A stretch of 64,000 nt of DNA from Gracilaria domingensis (GCA_022539475.1 VCMS01000022.1:949301-1013300); one strand, 5' to 3'. Positions 35,151 to 47,531 are shown, counted from the first letter of the stretch. Numbers and translations: made by a program. The notes: generated by a model not told the origin, from the sequence alone.

Positions 35151-35666
35151 ATGGAGGACAACAACAATATCGATGGCCCCCGCAATACGCTCGCGCTCGA
35201 TATAGCGTACCAGTTCTACGGTCGTATTGAACTGGGGGGCCAGAGGATGTTGGTGTGGTTTGATGGCATAACCGACGATCTCTACGAAAAGTACCGTCTC
35301 GCCTGGGCGACATTCCACATCTGCTTCGGCTTCATGCAGCTCCGTGGGCCGTTCCTAACCGAGGAGCTTGCGCTTGTCCTCTGAAAGCTGTTCATGGCCT
35401 ACGATAACGGCGTGATGGCAGACCTACATGACGAGTTTCAACTCTACTTGCACGGTTGGATCATAGCTCAGTTTGGTCATCTGCGTCCGGAACGTGAAGA
35501 AATGTTCATGGATGAGATCGAAGCCGCTCTTGTGCACATTGAAGAATTTTCGGACGACACCGACTTCTCTGTCGAGTTTGAGCCTCGCTCCGATATGAGC
35601 CTCTTCCCGATTCCTCCTGGAGTGTTCGAGAATCATCCCGTGGCCAACGGAGTGCATGAGACTTAA
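35151..35666 (+). pseudogene. Unrecognised 171-residue acidic protein with one in-frame stop
   Basis: The ATG at 35151 opens a frame that is broken by a single TGA (35382-35384) and otherwise runs to a TAA at 35664-35666. The product is aromatic and acidic (IELGGQRMLVWFDGITDD, YRLAWATFHICFGFMQL, MDEIEAALVHIEEFSDD), without signal peptide, membrane segment or known domain. It is preceded by a TATA-like box and a pyrimidine-rich leader. It lies on the same strand as, and next to, the antisense frames of the gypsy elements, so it could be a small relative or a domesticated piece, but I see no convincing similarity. It may be a real gene caught at an early stage of decay, or a readthrough gene. 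Confidence 0.4.
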
Positions 35667-35855
35667 ATGTTTGCCATTTCTTCTATTATGGTTGATCTAG
35701 TATGGTTAGTGGTTTTAGAAGATATTATTTGTCTTATTGTGTGGTTAGTATTCTGATCACAATGTGGGATCTTTTGATTTATGATGGTTTCTTAGATGCC
35801 TTAATAAACCATTCGTTTTGTTATTTTCTTTGCGTTTTTGTGGTGCAATCCCACG

Positions 35856-36545
35856 AGTGGGCAAACAAGAGCCACGTCGCCGAAAGCGCACCGACAGCGT
35901 GTTCGAAACCTGCTCTCTATAGGGGTAGATGCAGCAGTAGAACCCTCTGATAGGGCCAGCGCGATGCCGGATGTAAGTCCGGGTGGCCCCGATTGAGCGT
36001 GCAGTCAGAGGTGAAGGGGAAGAATCCGCGTAGGTATCCAGTTGTTCCGGCGAGCCACAGCGGGTGGAAATATCCAGGCTAACGGTAGGGAGAAACAGGG
36101 GATCAGCAAAGGAGCCGCACTGCGGAGCACTTACTCGTGATAAACGGGAATAAGTCCCGAGAATAGTGGGCAAAAACCTGTATAACAGAACAGAGAAACG
36201 AGAGCCGTATGACGGAAATAATAACAAAGAAACAACAAAAGATGCCGTAACGACGGTCAAGAACTCCTCAGTGGTAGAGGTCGGATGACTAGCCCGGAAT
36301 TGTGGGGCCTTGCCCGGTTAGGGACGAAGACCGTTCACAAGCGGCAAGAAAGTCAGAGCCAGAAGCCTCCTTGAGGTTTACTTCCCGTACAGTGGCGGCA
36401 AGTGCCGCCACCTATATAGGGCACTTGAAAATATCAGCTAGAAATATCTAACTATCCGGCGCTTCCGGCCAACATCCTACACGTGTGAAACCTTGGCGGG
36501 CTTGCCACGGCGCACCCGGCATCGGGCCAACGCAGCACACGTGTG
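35856..36545 (-). mobile_element. LTR of older gypsy element C, part left of the A insertion
   Basis: Colinear with the left part of the A LTR: GTGGGCAAAC, TGTTCGAAACCTGCTCTC, GTAGAACCCTCTGAT and the A-rich stretch near 36200-36240 correspond in order and spacing. It stops at GTGTG (36541-36545), the target duplication of element A, and resumes at 48528. The left border is approximate. It is strongly diverged from A, so C is an older subfamily. Confidence 0.65.
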
Positions 36546-37517
36546 TGTGGGGCAAACTCGGAAGAGTGAAACCCACCAGACTGTTCGAAGGTCCGCTCTC
36601 GTGAGAGATGGCAGACCAGTGACAGAGCCCTCTGTACCACCGTAACTCGATTGTAAGGCCGAAGTGGCAACTGGCTATACCTACAGAGGTGCTAGGCCAC
36701 GTGGTGAGGAAACGATGAGAAACTCCAGAGATGGGGTGGTATCGGCAACGATGAAACACGACCAACGACAGATGTAGTCCCGAGAGGGAAAGCAACAGAA
36801 AACAACAACCAAACAACACCCACACGCGACGGGTAGGGCCTCCTCGGCACTGTGCCCGGAGCGGGGCGAGATCCTCTAACGGTAATGCACGGGTTTCCGT
36901 AAACACGGCAAAACTCTATACAGAGTTGGATCACTTCGTAATCTAGTCCTATACCTCCTCGGTACGACCCTCAGGTCCCGACATCAACGACAGATGTTCC
37001 TCAAAGGTACCGAGAGGGTAGGACCACCGTAACCAGACGTGGCTATACTCGCGAGAGTGATAACCCACGTAGGCGGTTGGCGCCAGAGCCTCACTCGTGT
37101 AGAGTCCACTCAGGAGAGCGCTACTCGACAAAGAGTTCACTTAGAAGTGCTCGGGTTGACTTTACAAAGGTGCTCGCGACGACGAGGTCGAGCTCACCTA
37201 AGTAGGTCTAAACTAACTATGTACACGTGGTGCACACCCGCAGCGGTCCGTACACGTGGCTAGCCCAGTGTCAGGCACCTCAGGTGCACTACCTATTGTC
37301 CCGTAATATGCACACACACGGTGGTGTAGTACACGCGTCCACCTAGCGGTATTGGCCAGCAATGGCAACCCTGATTACAGGTAACTGTGGGAAAGCCATT
37401 CCAAAAGTAACCGCCAAAATTGGGTCCAACTCATAACTCGTCGAGTGCATCCTCGTATCACTCCCCTGAGTATATGAGGCGCATCATCGATAACCACGCA
37501 AAATGCGTTGCTCTACA
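36546..37517 (-). repeat. 3' LTR of element A
   Basis: 972 bp, in element orientation TGTAGAGCAACG...TTGCCCCACA. Compared with its partner at 47551-48522 I see about six to eight single-base differences and two one-base indels. Read on the plus strand, this LTR ends only 79 bp before the ATG of the antisense frame, so it could supply that frame's promoter. Confidence 0.95.
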
Positions 37518-37530
37518 TCTCCCCCTCCTT
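37518..37530 (-). other. Polypurine tract of element A
   Basis: AAGGAGGGGGAGA on the minus strand, directly abutting the TG of the 3' LTR. This is the site expected to prime plus-strand DNA synthesis. Confidence 0.85.
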
Positions 37531-37596
37531 AGAGCCGAGAACGACTTCGAGGCTGAAGTTTTGTGCGAAACGCAAGTACGTAAATACGTCACAATC

Positions 37597-39450
37597 ATGA
37601 GCGGTACCAACTCCTCGGTTTCTATACCTCGCAAGCGCGATACACACTGAAGCGAACAGAGTATTCAAGTATCCGAACTCGATCACAGTACATCATCTGT
37701 CATTCCGATGAACCCGAATCAGTTTCCTCATCACCCGACGGGTCAGGCGAGCGCGTCGAACTACCCTCAGCCGGGTTCTGCGACGGCTCCACTGCCTCAG
37801 TCTCAACCGATGGTCCCGGTGAACGTTCCGTTATGGAATTCAGCGCAAGCGATGCCGCTGATGGCGAACCAAGCTGGTTGGATATCGAAGGAATCTCTCG
37901 CAGTACGCGATCCACTCCGTGATGGGTTTGCGTTCAGCCGTGCACCGTGGTTTCATCCGGTAGCTGTTAACGATGACACTCTCCTGGAGTCGTATGCCGA
38001 AAACGGCTTCCTACCGGGCGGTCTGCCGTTAGCGGTAGTGCAATCCCCAGAATGGAAAGTTCGTATAGCGATCGACCCGATGCTCCTCCGGTACGATACC
38101 CGCGAGGGTGAGAACCTGAACACCGCGCGCGCGGAACACGCGAAGTTGGCGTACAAGAGACTCAGTCGAGTGCACCTCGAGCACCTGGTTCCACCGTCAT
38201 ATGGGTTCGATACTCCGTTCTACCGTACTTTCGGTGAAGTCCGATATGGAGACAACTTGGCGACGTTCGACCATGCGCGGTACGCTGGCGATGGCCCGAC
38301 CACATCGAGGTTGATGTTGTGCTGGAATCGGCCCATACTCCGAGCGGAGTTCCGTTATCTTCGCAAGAACGCTTCCCAGGGTGGGTTCGTCAACCGCATT
38401 CGGTTTGAGCGGAAAGCTCGTTCCCGTCATGGGTATCTGATTTCGTACCCGAATATCGAGACCGAGAGGTACAGACCGCAGGCCTTCGTTGGACGGTTCC
38501 CTCCTCTACCAGATTGGTGGCGTGATGTGGAGGTACCCAAAGGGTGTTTTGCAGAACTGCCTCCGTGCTTGAGTTACATCGGCTCCCGATTGATCAACGA
38601 TCCGCGTTCAGGATGGTGGGGTCTCGTAGCCGGCGAGTGGGCGGCACGCGTAGCAGCGTTTCTCCTCTGGGAGGCTTAGGACAACTACCGTGTTTGGTAT
38701 ATTCCGCCGATGCTTCGCAGCATTATCCGCTCGCTGGATTTGCACACTCCCTTGGGGTCCGAAGAGAACGTGGATGAGATCCATTACATCTTGGATGTTA
38801 TCGATGGAGTCGATTGGGAAACGGTGCCCCGTTTGCAACGCGGGAAAGGTCCTCGTCGTCACTACGACCGCTCACCCGGTAGGAGACATCCCACAGCAGG
38901 AGATTTCGTGTATTGCGACCCATGGGAGGGTACGATGACGACTAGCGCGTATGCCGAGTGGGCAGCGAACCAGTCACGGTCGATTCCAGACAGTCACCCC
39001 GTTGGGTTCATGTTCAGTGACAACTGGGTCGCCCCAGTAGATCTGGATGATCCGAACATGGATACTGGTGGAGAGGCGGCTGGAGCACTCGTCGACATGG
39101 ACCAGGAGTTGGTGAACGACCTACCGGCGGCGAATCAGGTGTTGCACGCCAGCGGCGGGGTACCCCAGGCTCCTGTGGGTTGGAATGTTCCGACTCAAGC
39201 GAGTGTTCCGGTGGTGGGTCCCGCCCCTGTAGCGGCTACCGTTCCTTCGGTCCTTCCGGCCCCGACAGCTCCGGTCGCTCCAGGAGATTCTCCGGCGAAC
39301 ATCGCGATGTTGCGCGCCAGTCTCCAGAACGCTGGAATTATCGTGCCCGATCATCTCACCACTATGGCAGGGATACTGGCTTACGCCGTTCCGCACCCTT
39401 CGCAGGGTCCCTCCGGTAGCGGCGGTGCCGGTCCCTCATCGGGGGTGTAA
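37597..39450 (+). pseudogene. Antisense accessory frame of element A, two stops
   Basis: 618 codons on the strand opposite gag-pol, from ATG (MSGTNSSVS...) to a TAA at 39448-39450. Element B has the same frame uninterrupted. Here TGA at 37648-37650 replaces a Ser codon and TAG at 38677-38679 replaces a Tyr codon. In order the product has a Ser/Asn/Pro/Gln-rich N-terminus (about 1-90), a compact Trp-, Arg- and Tyr-rich core (about 95-470, with FLPGGLPLAVV, RLSRVHLEHLVPPSYGF, PPLPDWWRDVEVPKG, SGWWGLVAGEWAARVAA) and a Pro/Val/Ala-rich tail. It has no signal peptide or membrane span, so it is not an envelope gene. I recognise no family. It is convergent with the chromodomain frame 370 bp away. 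Confidence 0.75.
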
Positions 39451-39819
39451 GATGACCAGCAGAGCTGGAGGATTTGGTCCTTAGTATAAGATAGAAACAG
39501 TAAAACCATCTAGTGGTAACTTTCCCTTCACCCTTTTGCCTGTTCTCCACGAACTTGATCGATCTTCGATTACTTCTTCACTCACACTGTGTTCAAGTGT
39601 ACTTCAATTCTTTGGTGCTTCTTCTACTCTAACCGTTTTAAATCGGTACAACCGGCATTTCAGTATGCTCTTCTTTCTTTCTTCTCACTTCCTCTAGTTC
39701 AGTCTTCACCGCTTCATTGGTCTTCTTCCTTCATTCATCCCCACACAGGAGGGGTCAACTCTCCATTCTGAGTCTTCCGCATCGCGGTATAGTTGAAAGC
39801 TCCTCACCGGGAACGGTTC

Positions 39820-40062
39820 TTATCCCACCTGGGCTTGGTCCAGGTTGGACGGCAAGGCTGACCGAGTGCGACGGTGGTATGAAACGATCTTCGACCTAGG
39901 TAGGTGCTCGACCGGCTCCATGGTGTCCTCCTCGGCGGAGTAGCCATACCATCGCACTTGGTACAGTACCGTCCCATCGGGGTCTACAACATGACGTACG
40001 ATACGTTCGATCACGTATTCCTGCGGGTACACCTCGGTGTTTGACTGCTCTCCTTCACCCAT
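39820..40062 (-). CDS. Chromodomain frame of element A
   Basis: 80 residues from ATG at 40062 (MGEGEQSNTEVY). The chromodomain pattern is clear: EYVIERIVRHVVDPDGTVL, YQVRWYGYSAEEDTMEP with its Tyr/Trp cage positions, then VEHL. In chromoviruses this fold is normally fused to the integrase C-terminus and directs insertion to marked chromatin. Here it is a separate small frame about 700 bp downstream of the pol stop, in the same frame register. An open frame can be traced back to 40449, so a longer N-terminus is possible. It is the same in element B. Confidence 0.8.
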   Translation of the reverse strand: MGEGEQSNTEVYPQEYVIERIVRHVVDPDGTVLYQVRWYGYSAEEDTMEPVEHLPRSKIVSYHRRTRSALPSNLDQAQVG

Positions 40063-40180
40063 TGTGGTTTCGTACCTTCGAGGGTGGCGAGGTGGTGGCC
40101 GGCTAACCTCTAGAGGGGTTCCTCTTGGACTTAACCAGTCACGACTCACTAGGAGTTCCTCGCTGCGCGACAACCACAAC

Positions 40181-40606
40181 TTACGCCAGGAGCGTCCAAT
40201 CTTCAACCTGAAAGGTTCTTCTTGAAGTACTCTCCTTCTTGAGTCTGACGAGCTTCGGCTCGTTTTGGTTGAGCTTCCGACCGTCCAACGGTAGCTTCGG
40301 GATTCTGAGCTCCCTCTTGCTATCCAGAAGGATCGTCCGTGCGACGGAGAACGGGCAGGGTCTCGCTCGTGCGCCATGGAGGCGGATTGACCAATCACGG
40401 TGCATATCGTGGCCTTCTGGTTGGCCAGGCGGTGGCACGTGTGAGCCACGAGTTACCCTAACAGGTTTCCGTTCGCCTACGGTTGGCAACCGTACATCGT
40501 GCACCGTGCACGTGTGGTACTCGCGCACGCGACTTACTGTCAGCAGTTCCCCGCGTCGGCGGTGCTTTCCATACGTCACCACGTCACACAACGTGTTACT
40601 CTCCAC
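40181..40606 (-). CDS. Unassigned 141-codon frame between pol and chromodomain
   Basis: MESNTLCDVV... to a stop at 40181. The product is very basic (KHRRRGELL, KKESTSRRTF) with no recognised domain. It is intact in both A and B with a few amino-acid changes, but the copies are too similar for this to prove selection. A second frame overlaps it in another register (40449 to the chromodomain). It could be a real linker protein, or leader sequence for the chromodomain frame. Confidence 0.35.
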   Translation of the reverse strand: MESNTLCDVVTYGKHRRRGELLTVSRVREYHTCTVHDVRLPTVGERKPVRVTRGSHVPPPGQPEGHDMHRDWSIRLHGARARPCPFSVARTILLDSKRELRIPKLPLDGRKLNQNEPKLVRLKKESTSRRTFQVEDWTLLA

Positions 40607-40755
40607 TTGGGTGTGTCATGAGTCCTCTGCCACGCGGCGTGGGTGCACCATCGACGGTTTCCAAACTCGTACTTCGTACTTCACCTTTCCAAGGTTGTTT
40701 TCCCAAATAATACGCGGGTAAGTACGACTTCTCGTTTCCTCATACCACGGCGTGG

Positions 40756-43700
40756 TTAACACCGGTCGGTAACATTGAGCTGATCTACCGCTTGCGGTTC
40801 TGCGTTCTCCGGAAAGCCCGGGTCTACAGATACTGTCTTCTCCGCTCTGCGGGTGGTGACCTCACTCAGTTGTGGTGTTCCCGACGGGGTTACGTTATCC
40901 ACAGCGGTGTGTACCCCCTGGGTCGGTCGTGTTGTTTCCAGCGCATTGCTCAACGAACTCGACGGAGTATCACCACGAGGTACAGCGCCTCGGCGCACCA
41001 CAACGCTATCGGTAGAGACCGCGAGATTGGTTGCGGTACCTTGCGACACAGTGTGACCGTGCGACGCCGGTGTAACGGGTTCCGTACTTTCCTCCCCCTC
41101 CTTAGGCGGTGGCACGGGAGCCACGACGTCCGGTGGGGGGTCAACTCTAGTTGAGTTTTCCTCTTCGTCTCCCGCAACGGGTTGTGCTACCCGCGTGGGT
41201 GATTCTGACTTCGGTAGATCCGATAAGCCGCGATCAGGGCGGAGAGTCGCAGGGCGCGAAGATACGACCTGTTCGTCCCCTGTAGCTTCACCCAGTTGGG
41301 TGTTAACGTGAACGTAGGGTGGTGGGGCCAGCGCGACACGGTCTAACGATATCCGTTCGTGGAGATTATTGATATCCAATACTACGGTATCGTCCGTGAC
41401 GGAAATAACCTTGTAGGGTCCTTCCGCGATAGGCGAGGGCTTGTGGCGGCGTTCCTTCTCCGGATTATAGTATTCTTTGCGGAGAAATACCATATCGTCT
41501 GGTTTGACCCTTGGTAATGGGGTCTTAACCTTCGCATCGAAGTTGCGCTTATAAGCGGCCTGCGCCTTATCCATCGCTGTGCGAGCGACCGGTACCATTT
41601 TGGTTAACCAATCCTTCCAAGCGTTCCTGTATAACCCAACAGACGGGTACGTAGAAAGCGTTTCTTGAGCCTCGATTGCAACCGGTGGCGGTACTCTTGA
41701 CAATACCAACTCAAAAGGTGCTAGCTTTGTTACCCGGTGGACTTGGGTGTTGTACGCATACGTAATAGCGTCCGTATACAAATCCCAATCCTTAGGATGA
41801 TCTGCCACATAAGATCTTAATGCATTCAGCATGGTACGGTTAAATCGTTCTACCTGACCATTTGTTTGGGGGTGGTAGGTGGTCGTAAATAGATTCTTGA
41901 CACTCAAGATCGGACAGACGTCCTGGAAAAACTTCGACGTGAACTGTGAACCGTTATCTGATAATAGATGAACCGGTGGACCGTACACAAAGACCCAGTG
42001 GGTGACAAAAGCTTGTGCAACCACGGTGGCCGTAATCCGTTTCAGCGGGACTGTCCGTACCAACTTAGAGAACCGATCGGTGATAACCAGAAGGTATCGA
42101 TTACCTCTTGCGGTTCTGATCAATTCACCTAAGATATCGATAGCGATAAACTCCAAAGGAGACCGTGCTGGGAACAGCGTTAACTTCTTCGAGTACTTAC
42201 GAAGTTTCACGTTATTCTTAGCGCACTCGGTGCAAGAGCGTCGTACTGCGTAGCAGTCCAATGCCATTGACGGCCAGTAAAAATCCCTACGCAGGGTCAA
42301 GTATAGCTTTCGACCTCCTGGGTGGACTCCTACCTTCACATAGTGTGTCATGACCAACACACGGTTTTGCAGCGAGTATGGGACCACAATTTGGGTATAC
42401 GCTTCGACCAACCTAACCAGGTACCCCTGATCGTTAACCTGAAAAGGTATACGATCTCCTCCATTGAGACGAGCGCGAATTCGCGTACAAAACTCATCCG
42501 TTTGCTGTTCTCGGATCATCTCCTCGGGAGTGATGGGTACAAAAGATCCAGTCAAGGGATCCAACTTCTCAGAAGTGAGCAGGATGTCGTCACAGATGTC
42601 ATCCGACAAAGATTCGACCCAACCTGCTTGTTCTTCCACCATAAAGCATGGTATGTCCAGATCGTCAACTGGTGCCGCTTCTGCATTTGTTCCCAAGCGG
42701 GAGAGTGCATCTGCCTGCAGATTCAACGTTCCTTTTTTGTACGTAACTGTGAAATCGAACTCCGATAACCTCAAGCGCCAAGGCATCAAGCGTCCTGATA
42801 GTTCCGAGATTTCCATGAGCCATCGGAGAGATGAGTGGTCCGTATGTACCGTAAAATGGTTGCCCATAAGATATGGCCTCAGTGTAGTTAGAGCCCATAC
42901 AACGGCTAAGCACTCTTTCTCCGAAACTGAGTAGTTACGTTCGTGTACGTTCAAGGATCGCGACCAGTATCCAATTGGATGTCTCACGCCGTTTTCCGTG
43001 ACCTGAAACAGGGCGCAACCAACCTGGTGTGCACTGGCGTCAGTGTCTACTTCGAATGGAAGTCCTAGCTTAGGCAAAGCCAAGATTGGCGGTGACGTTA
43101 CTGCGTCAATTAATGCCGAAAAGGCAGACGCTTCCGCGTCGCCTAGGGCTTCCAGTTGAACTGGTTGACCTTTTCTCAAAAGGTGGTTAAGGGGGGTCGC
43201 AATATCTGCGAAGTTCGGGACAAAACGCCGATATACATTACAAAGACCCAGAAAAATGCGGAGTTCCGTTTGTGTCGTAGGGTGTTTCGCTTCCTTCAGC
43301 GACTTCACGCGAACTGCGTCAACTGAGAGCTGTCCAGGTCGAATGATATGCCCTAGGTATTTGACAGAATCTGTGAAGAACTCGCACTTCTTGAGTTTCA
43401 GCGTAATGCCCGCGTCTCTGAGGACTCTCATGACGTCCCGGACGTGTGTTAAGTGGTCATCAAGGTTATCGGAGAACACGATGATATCGTCAAGATACAC
43501 CAAGCAGGTCTTCCACTTGAATCGAGCCAAGAGGATATCGATAGCACGTTGAAACGTAGCCGGTGCGTTGGTTAATCCGAACGGCATTCGTTTAAACCGG
43601 TACAAACCTTGGGGGCACACAAAAGCAGTTTTTTCCTTATCCTTTTCACGGATCGGAACTTGCCAGTATCCTCAATTGGCATCCAAGGCGGTGAACAGTG

Positions 43701-44955
43701 TAGCACTCCCAAGCGAGTCAATGTATTCGTCCATCCTGGGTATGGGATAAACGTCTTTGACGGTGACCGAATTTAGACGACGGTAATCAATACAGAATCG
43801 CCATGATCCGTCCGCTTTTGGAACTAGCACCACGGGTGAGGCTCAAGCCGATTGAGCCGCCTCTATGACGCCAGCGCGTAACATCTTCTCAACCTGAGAT
43901 TGCTCTTCTTCCCTAGCTTTGGGACCAGCCCGGTATGGGTGTTGGGAAATGGAGCTAGTACCTGGAAGTAGGTCAATACGGTGTTCCGTGATTCCAATTG
44001 TCCCGAGGGATCCATCCCACATGGGTGTGAACTCCCTCAACATTTCTCTTAGCTTACCTCTATGAGATTCAGGTACATGATCAAAATTCAACTGTTCCAG
44101 TTCCTTGACAGGGTCTGTATCTTCCGTTCCTGGTGGCAACGCTTTACCCTCGGTGGGTGCCAGCGATTCGGTAACTTCACTCGCCGGGGTATCCGATGCG
44201 GTAAAAGCGGTTTCCGCTGATCCCTCCCCCTCCTTAGCATCGGTTATACCGAGAACATCCGCAACGGGTATCTTCGTCGGTACGATAGCAGCAGGGTGTG
44301 GGAGAGTGGTACCAAGGATTTGGTTTTTAGCTAACCACTGTCGGGTTGTGCCAAAGTTGGCGACCAAAACTCTGAATGGTTTGTCGGGTTCCACCGAGAT
44401 TACTCCGTTCGCCAAAGCGAGTTGCTTCTGATCATACAATGATGGCAATGGTTGTACCACACGTAGACCAGACTGTTTAGTAGTTATGGTGACCCAAACT
44501 TGGGATTGCGCAGGGATTGCGATGGCATGAGCCACATGGAGCTTAGATGATACCGGGTCGACGGTTGGAACTTCCTGTGCAGCAGGGAGCGGGACGCGCT
44601 TGCGTGTAGCTCTCTTTAGCGGTTTCCTTACAATCGGTATTTCGGAACCATCATCCATGGTAACAACTCGAGCTCGAGGTCGAATCGCTTCAACAAAACG
44701 ATCACAAAAGTCACAACCGAGTATCACCGGTGCGGCAATGCTTTTGCAAACCATGAAATCCACTTTAACCATACAGGTTCCTAATCGTACCATGAGAGGT
44801 ATGTACCCAAGAGTACGCAACGGGTTATTGTTGGCATCCGCGATGTCCAAACCTGGACCATGACGAATTTCATCCCGTAGCGCGGGTGGCACCAACTCAA
44901 GGTGAATCAGGTTCGGTGCAGCTCCTGTATCCAACACAGACAACTGTCGAACCAT
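40756..44955 (-). pseudogene. pol: Pol polyprotein of element A (PR-RT-RH-IN), two internal stops
   Basis: 1399 codons in one register. The aspartic protease has LDTGAAPNLI near the start. RT follows, with WRFCIDYRRLN, FALT-like PFGLTNAPATFQ and the catalytic YLDDIIVF. RNase H has FEVDTDASAHQ and FTVHTDHSSLRW. Integrase has the HHCC finger (THYVKVGVH, SCTECAKN), the D,D,E triad (FIAIDILGE, LLSDNGSQFT, NGQVERFNRT) and a GPY-like AEGPYKV region, then a Ser/Thr/Pro-rich tail. TGA codons at 43843-43845 and 43672-43674 split it, and a TAG at 44959-44961 lies just upstream. The part from 43620 to 40756 (954 codons) is uninterrupted. Pol lies +1 relative to the zinc-knuckle frame of gag. Confidence 0.92.
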
Positions 44956-45229
44956 GAACTAGTTAGACAAGCCAAGATCGGCATAAACTTTGTAGTTTCT
45001 CTTGGCCATCACAAGAACTCTTTCCGGAATACGGAGATTACGGGACCGTATCCACGGACGACGTTGAACCGAAAGGTGTTCTGAGCTCACGTCAGTTGTA
45101 GCCGCTATCCTTGAAAGGATTCTAACAGCTGGGGAGCGAAGCTGTGACGCCTCGGGCGCCTTCAACTTCGGCTCGGAAGGCGCCCCTCCCGTAGGGGAAA
45201 CTCCCGAAGTCAGTTTTTCTGAACGGCGC

Positions 45230-47366
45230 TCACCGAATTCGGGTGCGTGAACTCCGTTCGGGGCCTAACTGAACCCCATGCGTGGGTACTTCGCCTTGAA
45301 CCTGGTTCGAAGGTGCCTGTGGCGGAACGGAGGGCTGAGCATAGACCGGAACCGGTAATCCCAGTTCAGCTCTGGCCTTATCATATTCCTTTCGTGGAAC
45401 AGATTCCTTTTCCTCGGGCGTGAGGGCGTCGTAATACGCAATGATTTTCGGCCTGTGCGACGGCGGAAATACGCACTGCGTCGATACGTGACCTGGAAGG
45501 TAGCACTGGTAACATATGACCGAGGCCGGTTTGTCGCGAGGGCGATTGTCCACTCGACGTTGTAATGCTGTGTCCTTCCACCCTGGACGGTTCAGACTCG
45601 ACGAATTGTTAGCGTAAGGCAGCGGGGCTGCAGGCACCCGGACACCTTGGGGCATACAATGCGGGGTCTTCTTCCGTGCTCGGAATCGAGGTTGACGGCA
45701 GGTCCGTATATCCGTAAGAATCGGGGTTACTTCCGATGAAGTGGACGTTATCAGCATCACCGACAGCCGGTTTCACGTCGCGAAACCGACATCGGATGGT
45801 GACGAACTCTCCGCAAGTAGCGCTTTCGAGCGGCGCTGCCCCGGGTTGCGGGCTCGATACGTCTCTCCTTCCGCCTGGGTGTAATTAACCAACTCTAGGT
45901 ACGTCATTCGGCGTTTTTCCTCGCGTCGGCGAGCGACCAACGACCGAATGGTGGGGTCCAAACATCAACAAACATGGTACACCCGCTCCTGTGCGGAATA
46001 CACATTACCACATCGGTGAAACGCTTTGTTCAACCGCGTTGAATAAACCGTTTCAGATTCTCCACTCTTCTGTCTAGTGTCGCGAACAGCAAGAGTAGCA
46101 CTGTAAATCGCGTTGGGAAGTCGCGTACGACCTGAGAAGTAGTTCACGGCTTCGGCCAACACGTGACTCCTCCTTCCGAGGCTCTCGAGGTTCCTCGAAC
46201 TGAGTTGTACTGATCTTCCGCAGTCCCTGTTAGGAAGTACGGCAGTGCCACATATGCCTGTGCTTCACTCATACCGAGTATATCGGACTCCTGGACGAAC
46301 CTGGCAAGGAAATCTAAGATAAGGATAGGATCTGTCCCCGAGAACTTCCTTGTTTCAAGGGGTAACATTCAACCTTCGAATGTAGTCCTTCACCTTACCG
46401 GTTCCTCGCGAGGAGCGATTCGAAGTAACATCTTCCAACCGATAATAGCGGTACGACAACAGCTTTGTGTAGAGCGGGTCCGTCGGCTTTAACTCTTTGA
46501 GTCCCAAGTGGCGCCGTCCTTTCACGCGTGATCTCATCACTGCCTGAGTAGACTGGCGTCGCTTTCGACCGTGTCGAACGTGACCTATGACGGTTGTCAT
46601 CACTATCAGATGAATCTGACGAACTGTCTTCAGTCATGCCGCTCGAGTCAGAGCGCGATGAATCCGAATCATAGTGAACTCGTTTTGGGTGTCGACGGTT
46701 TTTTGCTTCACCAACGATGGGTCTTTTCATCCGGGCAGATGGATTTCCTTGAGAAACCTGTGCGTCCACAGCTTCATCCATACGGATTGTATCCTCCAGC
46801 GTTTCCAAGCGCGAACGAATTCGACCGATATCGGTGGCGCATTTCCTCGAAAAATGCCCGGTACTCCGTGACGAAGACGTCTGGGGTACCCAGATTTCCA
46901 TAATGGAATTCACGTCCCTTCTCAGAAGACGTAAGTTCTTTCCTGGAGGAATTCCCTGCCACCTGGGTATTATCAAAACCTTGCGTCTCCTCAACGAGGT
47001 ACATCCTGTAGGAGTTCCACGTGAAGCAGCGGCGTGATTTAATATCCAAGCGGGATTCCAACCTAGCCAACTCGGCTACGGTAGCAGCGTTAGGGTTAAC
47101 CATGGATTGTGTCTCAACGACGGTTGAGCAGAACCCACGTTTTCCTTAGGTGCTTCCGTAACTGAGCGCGTTCTCCGGGGGCGGGGTACGACCTCAAGAG
47201 GTTTGCGCCTCATCTGGGATAGACCGGGACGTCGGTGCAACGGGTGGAACCGCAGCTGACGACCGCGCTGAACAGCTCGAGAACCTCGAGGCGGTTGCGG
47301 CATACTGGAAACCAGTAAGCAATCTGATCCAGATGATCCAGTTAAACTCGTACACGAGTCTCCCAA
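45230..47366 (-). pseudogene. gag: Gag region of element A, frameshifted
   Basis: Pieces in three registers. An ATG at 47366 opens a basic N-terminal frame. 47103-46774 carries a coiled-coil-like segment (AATVAELARLESRLDIKSR). 46368-46144 carries a capsid-like part (RKFSGTDPILILDFLARFVQ, YVALPYFLTGTAEDQYNSV), followed by YSTRLNKAFHRCGN. 45760-45230 ends in a CCHC zinc knuckle, CYQCYLPGHVSTQC, a Pro-rich tail and a stop at 45230-45232. In-frame TGA codons occur just 3' of YHVC (45965) and of GFAT (45773). Gag would package the RNA; this copy cannot make it whole. Confidence 0.8.
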
Positions 47367-47531
47367 AGAACAAGAAAACTCAATAAACCTTCTCGGTAAA
47401 CCACCACGTCAGCGGTTCACGTTCAAAAGTTGTCAACCTCCAAAAACTCTAAAGAGTCCTCTGATCGTTGTCAGAAAAACGGTGATCCGTCAACAATCAA
47501 GTCAATTCCACGACAGTGACCTAAAACGGTT

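Noticed and set aside
35940-36100. LTR of element C in plus orientation, from a GTAGGTATCCAGTTG match to the reverse of the A LTR
   Set aside because: The broader order of landmarks, the A-rich strand and the terminal GCTCTACA at 48672 all fit the same orientation as A; the short match is probably coincidental.
37597-39450. Envelope gene for the extra frame of the gypsy elements
   Set aside because: It is on the opposite strand to gag-pol and has no signal peptide or transmembrane segment.
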